From Flavobacterium zepuense (GTDB taxonomy: Bacteria; Bacteroidota; Bacteroidia; Flavobacteriales; Flavobacteriaceae): 64,000 nucleotides of DNA. The notes under the pieces were generated by a model. It was not told the origin of the DNA. It ran no database searches and saw nothing but the letters and a program-made list of their open reading frames with translations. Of the stretch, positions 55,666 through 64,000 are shown in pieces. The translations under genes were made by a program, and so were the position numbers. Location of the stretch: positions 1-64,000 of the forward strand of contig NZ_VJVZ01000012.1 in assembly GCF_007097145.1 (NCBI RefSeq). The letters run 5' to 3'. Within the stretch, counting starts at the first letter, position 1. Each line of letters opens with the position of its first letter.

Positions 55666-55751
55666 CATAAAAAAATACCTCAGCGTTTACACATTGGAGC
55701 ATTTAATAAAAAGATATATATTTTTAGTTTTAGATGCCAGGTACATAAAAA

Positions 55752-55785
55752 AACAGTGCATATGTGGGAACTCACATGCACTGTT
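55752..55785 (-). terminator. Orphan terminator-like hairpin
   Basis: On the minus strand AACAGTGC and ATGTG arms pair with a 2-base bulge, and the 3' arm runs into seven T residues. No gene ends here; the nearest minus-strand gene already has its terminator at 55963-55988. Confidence 0.65.
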
Positions 55786-55962
55786 GTTAAATAGCAAGGT
55801 ATTTATTAATCATATTTAAAACGTGTGTTTATAAATATGTAATTCAAATGTAATAAAAAAAATCTAATTAACTAAAAATCAATACATAAATAATTAATCA
55901 GATCATAAATAAAATAATATTGACTCACTTACTGAGTTTATTGGAGAAATCATTAAACGTAA

Positions 55963-55988
55963 AAAGCACATGCAAATGCATGTGCTTT
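55963..55988 (-). terminator. Terminator of the 889-residue T9SS protein gene
   Basis: AAAGCACATGCA (55963-55974) and TGCATGTGCTTT (55977-55988), 2-base loop, T-rich on the minus strand. The stem sequence is almost the same as the hairpin at 58904-58931. Confidence 0.85.
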
Positions 55989-56011
55989 GTTACTGATTTA
56001 ATATAAGGCGT

Positions 56012-58681
56012 TTATAAAATTATCTTCTTAGCTACACGCCCTTTTTCGGTATTAATTTCTACAATAATTACTTCCTGTTGAATTTTAAGACCGCTTATGG
56101 TGGCGTTAGTATTATTAATGTCTGACTGGCCATACAATTTCCTTCCGCTAATGTCGTAAACAGTTACATTATTCATAATCGCTGTACCACTTGTAATGTT
56201 TACAACCCCGTCTTTTTGGTAAACAATTACGCTATTAGCATCAAATGCAAACTCATTAGTATCAAGTGCCTGTTGAGGCATGTATAGTATTTCGAATCGG
56301 TTTGCAAATGTACCTGCATCTGTAGTAAAAGTGTAGGCACCTTCACTAAGATTATGTGTAGCATTTAGTAAATTATCTTTTATAAAAACATCTTGGCCTT
56401 GTGCAAATACGCCATCAAAATGGTCTAACGCTATTGTAAATTCACCGGCAGCAATGGCTTTATATCCCATAGCAACAACATCAGACGATGTAAAAGCCGG
56501 CCTTGCCTGTATAGCAAGATTTTTGTTTGCAACGGTAGTATATAGTTCGGTACTACCATTATCTGTTAGCCTTGCACCATCATAACCATAATCTAAACCT
56601 GTGGTTGCTCCATCTATATAAGCAATAGCAGTCTGGCTAAAGCTGCCCGCACCTTTAATATTTACCCATAAGCGCGATGCTGTAGCAGCGTTATTTTGGG
56701 CACCTTTAAAGAATGACTGGTTACCGCCTGCCGCAGCTGCCCTTCTCATAGAATTATTAAATGTTAACTGTCCTGTAGCGTCCTCTTTTGCCCTTACAAT
56801 AAATCCCTGCCCGGCAGATATCATCCAGTTGGCATTGTCATCATTTATATCGTAGTACATTGACTGGTCCTGCCCGCCATACATATAACCCTCGGTGTCT
56901 TCGCCGGTTGTTTCAGATGTTGCAGCATTTGCCACAAGGCCAGCCATTGTTAAAGTACAATAAGTAGAAACAGCACCGTCGTTTTTCTTTCTCCACATAT
57001 AAAACCCTGAAAGCGAATCAAGCACGCCTGCATTTTGCTCAAAAAACTCTTTAACGCTTATAGGTGATGGGTACGGGTTACCAACTGCCATATACCTGTT
57101 ACCTAATGTATTTGGCGTAACATTAATAGTACCGTTATGTGGGGTTCCGGTAAAATTACCCTGATATGAGTGTGTATCAGTACCGTCATAATAACCACCT
57201 GTTGCAGTACCTGTTATAGAGTTAGGCATACGGATAAGGTAAGCTGTTGCAGGCTCAAAATTTTGAGTAAGATCGGCCAATGTAGCATATTGGTCTGATG
57301 CGCCATCGTAAGTATAAAAGCGGGTTGACACTGTAAAAGGAGAAAATGTGCCTATTGGCTGGCCACTAACTGGTGATGACCACATAGTATAATCTAACCT
57401 GAACAATGGGTTGCTGTTCTTTTTAACTACCACAAGTCCTGAATTGTTTACCTCGTCGTCCTGTACTAACGCTGCATTGTTTTGTATAAGCAGGGTTGCG
57501 CCATCATCTACACTAACATCTTTAGATACATTAAGTGTTGCGCCGGTAGTAACGGTAACCGATGCACCTTCATCTATAGTAAGGCTTTTTGCAAGTGCAG
57601 TTGCACCTGTAATTACAGGCTGGTAAGCCGGGAACGATGGTATTATAACGTGCTGCTCTTTAGTAGGCACCATGCTGCACGACCAGTTGTCGGCAGTATT
57701 CCAGTCGGTATTGTCTGCACCTATCCACACAAACACACCACTAACGGTAATACCAACAGTATCAGAATATACAACTCCACAGCTATTGCTTGTTACCTGT
57801 GCCCTGTAATAGGTAGAGCTAACCAGCGCCGGTGTTGTGTAGCTACCTGTTGTAGCACCGGTACCGCCTGTAACATCCTGCCAGTTATTAAGTCCATCAA
57901 GCGATTGTTGCCACTGTATTGTGCCGTTGTAGCCTGTTAGTGTTACAACAACTGTTTCTCCCGGACAAATAAATTCATTGTCAGATACCGTACCCGCGGC
58001 TGATGCTGTAACCGTAAATGCCACAACGTTAGAAGTCACTTTTGCGCATTGATAGCTTGCAGGATAGGCTTCAACATAATAATATGTGGTACCTGCATTA
58101 TTTACAGCCGGCGAATAGCTTGATGCATTGGCATTAGCTATAAGTGTACCTCCTGTATTGCTATCGGCTGATGCTGATGCATACCATTGGTATTGTGTAT
58201 ATGCACCCTGTGCCTCTGCCTGTATAAATGAGGTTACGTTAAGGCAGGTAGTTACGTCATTTATAGGTGCAATGGTTGTGTTAAGATAGGCATCGTTTGT
58301 ATATTGTGCGCCAGATAGGTCTACAATCATGCAACGATAGGCAGCGGCATCATTTGCCGTAATATTAGTGATAGTAAGCGTTGGGGTATCTGCGCCGCTA
58401 ATGGCACCTCCATTAGATAACAGCACACCGTTTTTTTGCCATGAGTACACGGCTGAACCGGTAACATCGGCCACGACCGTAAATTGTGCAGATTCCCCTA
58501 AACACGCAGCAGCAGACTGCGGTTGCGTTACAATTTGCGATGCAATTGATGCAATGGCCGGGAAGCTATTTTTTGAATTAGAAACAAGATGGGCTTCAGA
58601 GTTTGATGCGAAGCCTGCCGCAGGTACTTGTAGTAAGGCAAGTAAAACACAGCTTTTCAGTAAGGTAATTTTTGATTTCAT
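56012..58681 (-). CDS. T9SS-secreted protein with Ig-like domain and type C-like sorting end
   Basis: This 889-residue protein has a signal peptide (SCVLLALLQVPAAGFA) and an Ig-like domain at about residues 55-135 (QPQSAAACLGESAQFTV, NDAAAYRCMIVD), followed by further beta-sandwich stretches. From about residue 420 it has the module shared with its two neighbours: FRLDYTMWSSPVSGQP, AYLIRMPNSI, AVGNPYPSPISV, MWRKKNDG, GQGFIVRAK, NNSMRRAA, ARPAFTSSDVVAMGYKA. It ends in a T9SS-like C-terminal region (TVYDISGRKLYG, VIIVEINTEKGRVAKKIIL) that resembles the type C (ChiA-like) sorting signal. It is probably exported to the cell surface or medium by T9SS. Function of the passenger is unknown. Confidence 0.87.
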   Translation of the reverse strand: MKSKITLLKSCVLLALLQVPAAGFASNSEAHLVSNSKNSFPAIASIASQIVTQPQSAAACLGESAQFTVVADVTGSAVYSWQKNGVLLSNGGAISGADTPTLTITNITANDAAAYRCMIVDLSGAQYTNDAYLNTTIAPINDVTTCLNVTSFIQAEAQGAYTQYQWYASASADSNTGGTLIANANASSYSPAVNNAGTTYYYVEAYPASYQCAKVTSNVVAFTVTASAAGTVSDNEFICPGETVVVTLTGYNGTIQWQQSLDGLNNWQDVTGGTGATTGSYTTPALVSSTYYRAQVTSNSCGVVYSDTVGITVSGVFVWIGADNTDWNTADNWSCSMVPTKEQHVIIPSFPAYQPVITGATALAKSLTIDEGASVTVTTGATLNVSKDVSVDDGATLLIQNNAALVQDDEVNNSGLVVVKKNSNPLFRLDYTMWSSPVSGQPIGTFSPFTVSTRFYTYDGASDQYATLADLTQNFEPATAYLIRMPNSITGTATGGYYDGTDTHSYQGNFTGTPHNGTINVTPNTLGNRYMAVGNPYPSPISVKEFFEQNAGVLDSLSGFYMWRKKNDGAVSTYCTLTMAGLVANAATSETTGEDTEGYMYGGQDQSMYYDINDDNANWMISAGQGFIVRAKEDATGQLTFNNSMRRAAAAGGNQSFFKGAQNNAATASRLWVNIKGAGSFSQTAIAYIDGATTGLDYGYDGARLTDNGSTELYTTVANKNLAIQARPAFTSSDVVAMGYKAIAAGEFTIALDHFDGVFAQGQDVFIKDNLLNATHNLSEGAYTFTTDAGTFANRFEILYMPQQALDTNEFAFDANSVIVYQKDGVVNITSGTAIMNNVTVYDISGRKLYGQSDINNTNATISGLKIQQEVIIVEINTEKGRVAKKIIL

Positions 58682-58903
58682 GTAGTAATATTTTAGTTAG
58701 GCAAAGGAAGCTTTCTAAAAAAAAATATTTTGTTGTATTGAAGTTAAACTATGTTAACACCTATTTTATAGGGTGTTATTTAACTAAATACGCCATAATA
58801 TCTTAAAATATTACAAATTCAATAGTTTCAATTTTTCTTACTTAAATTATGTTATGGCATTAGTACAGTTTGAACAAATACAGGGCTTTTACAGCATAAA
58901 CAA

Positions 58904-58931
58904 AAAAGCACATGCCTGGGCATGTGCTTTT
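58904..58931 (-). terminator. Terminator of the 1090-residue T9SS protein gene
   Basis: AAAAGCACATGCC (58904-58916) and GGCATGTGCTTTT (58919-58931), T-rich on the minus strand. The rest of the gap 58682-58903 is AT-rich with a weak hairpin near 58756-58777. Confidence 0.87.
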
Positions 58932-58955
58932 CCAAAAATTGAATTATTGAGCTGC

Positions 58956-61900
58956 TTAAAAAATTATCTTCTTGGCTACGCGGCCTTTTTCGGTATTAAT
59001 TTCAACAATAATTACTTCCTGCTGTATTTTAAGCCCGGAAATTATGGTTTCGTTAGCATTTATTTTAGATGCGCTGTATAGTTTCCTGCCGCGAATGTCA
59101 TAAACCGTTACGTCATTTAATAGGGCTGTGCTGCTTGTAATGTTTATAGCCTCTCCATTTTTGTAAACTACCACATTGTTAGCGTTTAGCGTTACTTCAT
59201 CTGTACCAAGTGTTTTTGCAGTGCTGTATACTACTTCAAACCTTTTATTAAATGTACCTTCGGCCGATGTAAATGTATAATCAGATGCTGTTAAGCTTTG
59301 CGTGGTACCCAATACTTTATCTATAAGGAATATTTCCTGTTCGTTAAACACACCATCTTTACGGCTAAGCGATATAGTGTAGTTACCGGCAGCTGTGGCT
59401 TTATATCCCATAGCAACAACATCAGTCGATGTAAATGCCGGCCTTGCCTGTATGGTAAAGTTATTGCTATCCTGCACAGAGTAAAATGCCAACGGATCGT
59501 TATTTGCAAACACAACACCATCCCTGCCATGATCTACACCTAAGGTAGCTGTACTGCTGTACACAAGCGCTACTTGGCTAAAGCCAGAACTTCCTTCCAG
59601 GTTAAGCCAAAACCTTGACCTGTCGGTATTATTATTTGCAATATTCATGTTCTTAAAGAACTGGTTGTTGTAAATGGCGCCCCTTCTCATGCTGTTATCA
59701 AAGTTTACAACAGGGTTTGCAATATCTGCCGATTGTACTAAGAAGCCCTGGCCAGGGTTAATAACCCAGTCTTCGGGAGCTACATCGTTATTAAAAAAGT
59801 CGTCCCAAATTTTACCGCCAAAGGCATCCTCACCCGGGTTACCTCCGTCTGCATTATTGTACACATAAGCATCGCGTGTTAAAACTGCATATGATGATGC
59901 CAGGTAATTGTTTTTCTTCCTCCAAAAATATAATGCGGTAGTTGGTGCAAGGGCATCCTCATTAGCATCAAAAAAGTCCTGAACATTTATTGGCGATGGG
60001 TATGGGTTACCAATAGCCGTGTAGTGCAGGTTGCCCTGTAACGGATATGTTATAGGCCCATTATTAGGCACACCTGTAAAAGATCCTTCAAAAATATGGG
60101 TTTGAGTACCCGCATAATACCCGCCATAAATAGATCCATTTATAGAGTTTGGCATACGTATAAGGAAACTCTTACCAACCGGGAACGGCTGAGAAAGGCT
60201 ACCTACATTTATTACGTTTATGTATTGCTCTACATAATCTCCGTTTTGATCAAAATTGCCGTATTGGTAAAAACGGTCCTGAGCGGTAAATGGAGAAAAT
60301 GTGTTTAACGGCTGCCCCGTTACCGGAGATGACCACAGGGTATAATCGAGCCTGTATAGAACAGAACCTTTTCTCTTTACCGTTACGTTGCCTACGTTAG
60401 CTTCATCAGTCTGCTGGATAAGGTGAGCGTTATTTTGCAGCGTAAATGTACCCGATACAACTTTAATATTATGCTCTACCGTTACAAGATTTTCTGATGG
60501 GATGTTTACCACAGCGTTGTTGCTTACCTCTATCCTACATGCAGTAATATCGGCATCAACATTGTAATTACCAGTAAAGTAAGCAGTCGTGGTAATATCA
60601 GGTGCGCCATTGCTCCATGCAGTACCATTCCACGTTGTGCCTTTAACAGTAAGTACAACAGGTGTACTGTTTACATTTGCATACGTAAAACGGCCCACTA
60701 CTGCCCTGATGTAAGTAGTCTCGGTTAACGCACCTAAAGAAGATCCTGTAAGGGTAGGGGCGGTATTAACAATATCTACAGGATTTGTAAATTGCGAATC
60801 TGTAGCTCTTTGCCATTTTATAATATTACCTGTATAACCGGATAATGTAAGGTTGCCTGCAAGTAAACCGCTACAAACACTTTGCGCCGATGATATGGTA
60901 CCCGCCACGGGTGGCGCCTCTACTACAAAAGTGCTGCTGGCAGATTGCTCTATACCATATATATCGGTAACTTTTACTGTGTAAGTATAGGTGCCCGGAG
61001 TATTAAATGTTACTGACGCTGTATTTGTGGTTGATGATACGCCATTACCCGTCCATGTGTAGGTATAAGGCCCTGTACAGCCTGTAACGGTAGCAGTAAG
61101 CGCTACTGTTGAGCCTACCTGAACCGAAGTTCCCGGTGTAAGCGCAACACCAAAATTAGCCCTGGTAACGCCATATACCCGCAGTTCCTGAGGCAATAAA
61201 CCTACGTTTGCAAGGCTTGTATACCTAATTGCTATCCTGTCTATCTCTACACCCGGGCTTATGCTAAATGATACCGGATTGCCGGTAGCAAAAGCCTCGG
61301 CAAGGCCTAAGTACAACAAAGAAGGATCTGTTAGCGGTTTACTGTACACAGCTGCCGATCCCTTTAATCCTATGATACGGATGTTGCCAAGCACACCTAA
61401 ATTAACAAGACTGTTAGAAACCTGTAATTTAATGTTGTATTTATCTGTAGCAGCGGAAGTTCCTTCAAAATAAACAATTTGTTGAAGGGCCTCGCCCACA
61501 GCCAAAGTACCTAAATTAATAGAAGAATAATTTGTGGTATTGCTATCTATAGCATAATTAGCATTAACCACGTTACCACCTAAAAGGCTTGTAACACTAA
61601 TACCTTCGTAGCTGGTATAATTACCCAGCGCGCAGGAGTTTGCACCGGTAACATAAAATGCATCATACACATCAAGCCAGCGTGTGGCAACAAGCCCACC
61701 AAGTTTATTATTAATCCTGATTCGGTTATAGTCAGCCGTTGGCGTAACCCTAATAAAGTAGTCGCCGGCACCGTTTTGTACTATCCTTAATGCCAACGTA
61801 CCGAAATTAGTACTTGTAAGCACCGGTGTAGTACCGTTACTTGCAATTACCTGCAAATACTGGTCGCCCAATACAATACCAAGAACATCATCCAGCAAGT

Positions 61901-62228
61901 TGCCAAGGTTACCACCTACAAGCGCTTTAAGCTGATCTGTTTCCTGCATATTTATTTTAATATACGCAGGGGTGTTTGCAGGAACAGTTCCCGGAAACTG
62001 CAATTCAATATGTCCCTCTACTGTTACAACTACATTTGTAGTGTTAACGCGTGCCCGTGTAGTGAGGTTTTGGTCTACCGCTTTAGCGGCATTCTCAGTA
62101 CTCACAGCGCTTACGTTGTTCTGGCTGCTAACTGTTGTAGCATATTGTGGTGCCTGTGCATAAGCATTAAAACCACAATAAAAAGTTGCAATTGTAAAAA
62201 TTGCTTTGAAAAGTCGTTTTGCTCTCAT
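58956..62228 (-). CDS. T9SS-secreted protein with PKD-like domain and type C-like sorting end
   Basis: This 1090-residue protein has a signal peptide (AIFTIATFYCGFNAYA). Residues about 50-350 are beta-rich and unassigned. A PKD-like domain is at about 355-440 (GPYTYTWTGNG, FNTPGTYTYTVKVTD). The shared module starts near residue 615 (LYRLDYTLWSSPVTGQPLNTF) and the protein ends in VIIVEINTEKGRVAKKIIF, 19 of 20 residues the same as its neighbour. No catalytic motif is seen; an adhesive or structural surface role is inferred. Confidence 0.87.
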   Translation of the reverse strand: MRAKRLFKAIFTIATFYCGFNAYAQAPQYATTVSSQNNVSAVSTENAAKAVDQNLTTRARVNTTNVVVTVEGHIELQFPGTVPANTPAYIKINMQETDQLKALVGGNLGNLLDDVLGIVLGDQYLQVIASNGTTPVLTSTNFGTLALRIVQNGAGDYFIRVTPTADYNRIRINNKLGGLVATRWLDVYDAFYVTGANSCALGNYTSYEGISVTSLLGGNVVNANYAIDSNTTNYSSINLGTLAVGEALQQIVYFEGTSAATDKYNIKLQVSNSLVNLGVLGNIRIIGLKGSAAVYSKPLTDPSLLYLGLAEAFATGNPVSFSISPGVEIDRIAIRYTSLANVGLLPQELRVYGVTRANFGVALTPGTSVQVGSTVALTATVTGCTGPYTYTWTGNGVSSTTNTASVTFNTPGTYTYTVKVTDIYGIEQSASSTFVVEAPPVAGTISSAQSVCSGLLAGNLTLSGYTGNIIKWQRATDSQFTNPVDIVNTAPTLTGSSLGALTETTYIRAVVGRFTYANVNSTPVVLTVKGTTWNGTAWSNGAPDITTTAYFTGNYNVDADITACRIEVSNNAVVNIPSENLVTVEHNIKVVSGTFTLQNNAHLIQQTDEANVGNVTVKRKGSVLYRLDYTLWSSPVTGQPLNTFSPFTAQDRFYQYGNFDQNGDYVEQYINVINVGSLSQPFPVGKSFLIRMPNSINGSIYGGYYAGTQTHIFEGSFTGVPNNGPITYPLQGNLHYTAIGNPYPSPINVQDFFDANEDALAPTTALYFWRKKNNYLASSYAVLTRDAYVYNNADGGNPGEDAFGGKIWDDFFNNDVAPEDWVINPGQGFLVQSADIANPVVNFDNSMRRGAIYNNQFFKNMNIANNNTDRSRFWLNLEGSSGFSQVALVYSSTATLGVDHGRDGVVFANNDPLAFYSVQDSNNFTIQARPAFTSTDVVAMGYKATAAGNYTISLSRKDGVFNEQEIFLIDKVLGTTQSLTASDYTFTSAEGTFNKRFEVVYSTAKTLGTDEVTLNANNVVVYKNGEAINITSSTALLNDVTVYDIRGRKLYSASKINANETIISGLKIQQEVIIVEINTEKGRVAKKIIF

Positions 62229-62352
62229 AATTCATCTTCAATTAGTTACGAGACAAAATTAACAGGAGCTTAACAGGCTATTCAGGGCAAAATATAATTT
62301 TATCGGTCAAAATAATCTTTAATTCGGCAAAATACAATCCTTTAACAAACGC

Positions 62353-62384
62353 AAAAACCCGGCAGTTATAACTGCCGGGTTTTT
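62353..62384 (-). terminator. Perfect terminator palindrome of the right-edge gene
   Basis: Two 16-bp arms AAAAACCCGGCAGTTA and TAACTGCCGGGTTTTT meet with no loop; the loop forms from the TTATAA centre. It lies 19 bp after the stop codon at 62404. Confidence 0.9.
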
Positions 62385-62403
62385 AAAATAATTTTAATTT
62401 ACA

Positions 62404-64000
62404 TTAAAAAATAATCTTCTTGGTAACTTTACCTTTAAGAGTATTAATTTCTATAATAAGCACTTGTTGTTGTACAGCAAGGTTAGATATAGAAGTTTCG
62501 GTAGCATTAATACCTGTTTTGGTATAAATTTTACTTCCACGAACATCATATATCGTAACATCTGTCATATCAAGGTTGCCTGATGTAATGTTGATTGTGC
62601 TACCTTGTTGGTATACAATTACACTGTTAGCGTTAAGTTCCGGGTTAGCGGTACCTAAAGATGGCTGCATGTATACAATTTCAAACCTGTCGCCAAAATC
62701 GCCCGATGCAGTTGTAAAGTTGTAAGCACCATCAGAGATGTTGTGAATAGTACCTACAAGTTTATCTTTTAGGAATATATCCTGACCATCTTCAAATACA
62801 CCTTCAGCATTATCAAGCGCAAAGGTATACTGTCCTGGTACAACTGCTGTATAGCTTAATGGCAATACATCTGATGAATCAAATGCAGGCCTTGCTTCGA
62901 TAGCCATTTTATTGTTATCTACTGTAGTATAAAGAACCACATTGTTAGAGTTAGTTTCATCTAACCTTGTAGCATCATAACCAAAGTCCATACCAAGTGT
63001 AGTTTCAGGTGTGTAACCTACGAGTACCTGGCTAAATGCAGATGCACTTGAAAGGTTTAACCAAAAACGAGACGTATTGTTATTATCTAATCCTTTAAAG
63101 AAAGGCTGACCTCCTGATACTGGAGCTGTTCTTCTCATGGCATTATTAAATATAAGCTGAGGGTTGCTTAAAGTTGCATTAGCTTTAACTATAAAGCCTT
63201 GTCCCGGAGAGATAACCCAGTTGCTGTTATTATTAATTCCGCCACCAAAGTAACCGCTCATTTGCTGACCACCTGTGTTAGAATATTCAGGATTAGATGG
63301 GCCTCCACCTTCTGGAGTAGCAGCGTTAGCCTGTAAGCCAAGTAGCGTTACTGTAGCGTATGTAGAAACTGTAAAGTCATTTTTCTTTCTCCAGAAATAG
63401 ATACCAGAACCTGATGCTAATACACCTGTTGATGAGCTACCGCCATTTGAAAGACCATTTTGGTTAAAGAATGCCCTAACGCTTATAGGCGATGGATAAG
63501 GATTACCTGTTGCTGTATAAGCACCATTAACCGTATTAAGAGTTTTACTATAAGTACCATTATTTAAAGTACCTGTAAACACACCAGGGAAAACATGTGT
63601 AGATGTACCCGCATAATAAGTTCCTAATGTAGTACCATTTATACTATTTGGCATACGGATAAGGTAACCTTCTGCCGGTTGGAAGTTAGGGCCTGTAGCC
63701 GATACTCCCGGTACAACAGTGTACTGGTTGTTTGGACCATCAAAAGAGTAGAAACGGTTTGGTGCTGTAAATGGAGAGAACAAGCCTAAAGACTGTCCTG
63801 TAACCGGAGCCGACCATAGTGTGTAATCTAACCTGAATAATGGGTTACTGTTCCTTTTAACTGTAGCAACACCCGTGTTTGTAACGTTGTTTGTTTGAGT
63901 TAACGAACCGTTGTTTTCAACTACAAGTTTTGCTGTAGGAGCCACCGTGATTGTGTTAACAACAGTAAGCGACCCGTTAGATAAAACTGTTACTGTTGGC
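62404..64000 (-). CDS. T9SS-secreted protein, C-terminal part (N-terminus outside window)
   Basis: The minus frame remains open to the last complete codon of the window (63997-63999), so the GTG at 63945 is internal and this is the C-terminal ~532 residues. It carries the whole shared module (FRLDYTLWSAPVTGQSLG, YLIRMPNSINGT, NPYPSPISVRAFF, YFWRKKND, SPGQGFIVKAN, AMRRTAPVSG, EARPAFDSSDVLPL) and the sorting end (VTIYDVRGSKIYTK, VLIIEINTLKGKVTKKIIF). It is the most diverged of the three at the sorting end. The start and any passenger domain lie to the right. Confidence 0.87.
   Translation of the reverse strand, partial: PTVTVLSNGSLTVVNTITVAPTAKLVVENNGSLTQTNNVTNTGVATVKRNSNPLFRLDYTLWSAPVTGQSLGLFSPFTAPNRFYSFDGPNNQYTVVPGVSATGPNFQPAEGYLIRMPNSINGTTLGTYYAGTSTHVFPGVFTGTLNNGTYSKTLNTVNGAYTATGNPYPSPISVRAFFNQNGLSNGGSSSTGVLASGSGIYFWRKKNDFTVSTYATVTLLGLQANAATPEGGGPSNPEYSNTGGQQMSGYFGGGINNNSNWVISPGQGFIVKANATLSNPQLIFNNAMRRTAPVSGGQPFFKGLDNNNTSRFWLNLSSASAFSQVLVGYTPETTLGMDFGYDATRLDETNSNNVVLYTTVDNNKMAIEARPAFDSSDVLPLSYTAVVPGQYTFALDNAEGVFEDGQDIFLKDKLVGTIHNISDGAYNFTTASGDFGDRFEIVYMQPSLGTANPELNANSVIVYQQGSTINITSGNLDMTDVTIYDVRGSKIYTKTGINATETSISNLAVQQQVLIIEINTLKGKVTKKIIF

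Larger units (their letters stand above)
55449..56011. other. Repeat-rich intergenic region without a gene
   Basis: About 560 bp between lepA and the first T9SS-type gene. It contains a CTTGTCCTGAGCCTGCCGAAG word (55478-55498, related in style to the 17.9-kb repeat), AACGCAA/TTGCGTT arms (55588-55605), the AGACGCAA repeat (55642-55665), a hairpin with T-run (55752-55785), and the terminator of the T9SS gene (55963-55988). The rest is AT-rich. Confidence 0.65.

Noticed and set aside
55556..55819. ORF of 87 codons in the repeat-rich gap
   Set aside because: It is made mostly of palindromic repeats and crosses a terminator; no start signal or homology.
57411..57940. Plus-strand ORFs within the 889-residue T9SS gene
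   Set aside because: Shadows of the minus-strand reading frame.

Overview
The window looks like chromosomal DNA from a member of the Bacteroidota, most likely Flavobacterium or a close relative. This rests on several traits: large secreted proteins with type IX secretion (T9SS) style C-termini, a choice-of-anchor L adhesin, a DksA homologue without zinc ligands next to a long eukaryote-like ileS, an OmpA protein with thrombospondin type-3 repeats, IPExxxVDY and rbfA/LolE-type gene neighbourhoods, and promoters of the Bacteroidota pattern TTG-N19-TAnnTTTG. The exact species cannot be fixed from the window. I see no tRNA, rRNA, CRISPR array, IS element or prophage.

Layout: (1) 1-5790, minus strand, is the N-terminal 1930 residues of a giant cell-surface protein with 17 tandem ~73-residue repeats; its C-terminus lies off the left edge. 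(2) 6.4-8.5 kb holds a radical SAM protein and its DUF4130 partner, a putative DNA repair/modification pair. (3) 8.8-13.1 kb is a minus-strand run of nucleotide-related genes (PurF-like amidotransferase, PfkB kinase, RNase HI, purN). (4) 13.3-17.8 kb is a plus-strand housekeeping run: acpP, fabF, rnc, an IPExxxVDY protein and pyk. (5) 18-26.8 kb carries an AddA/AddB-type helicase-nuclease pair separated by ompA and kbl. (6) 26.9-37.3 kb has sodA, a deacylase-like metalloprotein, uvrC with an abutting patatin/beta-barrel protein, a DksA-like protein and ileS. (7) 37.4-45.8 kb is an accessory stretch: two tandem secreted paralogues, a soluble two-component pair, two alpha/beta hydrolases, a lipoprotein, a Crp-family regulator and a DsbA-like protein. 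(8) 45.9-55.4 kb has MATE, a LolE-like permease, rbfA, an NmrA-like protein, mce, thiL, an AT-rich pentapeptide-like membrane protein, and lepA. (9) 56-64 kb, minus strand, is a tandem set of three related secreted proteins sharing a C-terminal module of about 475 residues; the last runs off the right edge.

Intergenic DNA is rich in palindromes: factor-independent terminators, often bidirectional between convergent genes, and several families of long inverted repeats that resemble the dispersed repeats of Flavobacteria. The most distinctive material is the surface-protein repertoire at both edges, the AT-rich membrane protein inserted between thiL and lepA, and a pair of TetR-like operator palindromes with no regulator beside them.
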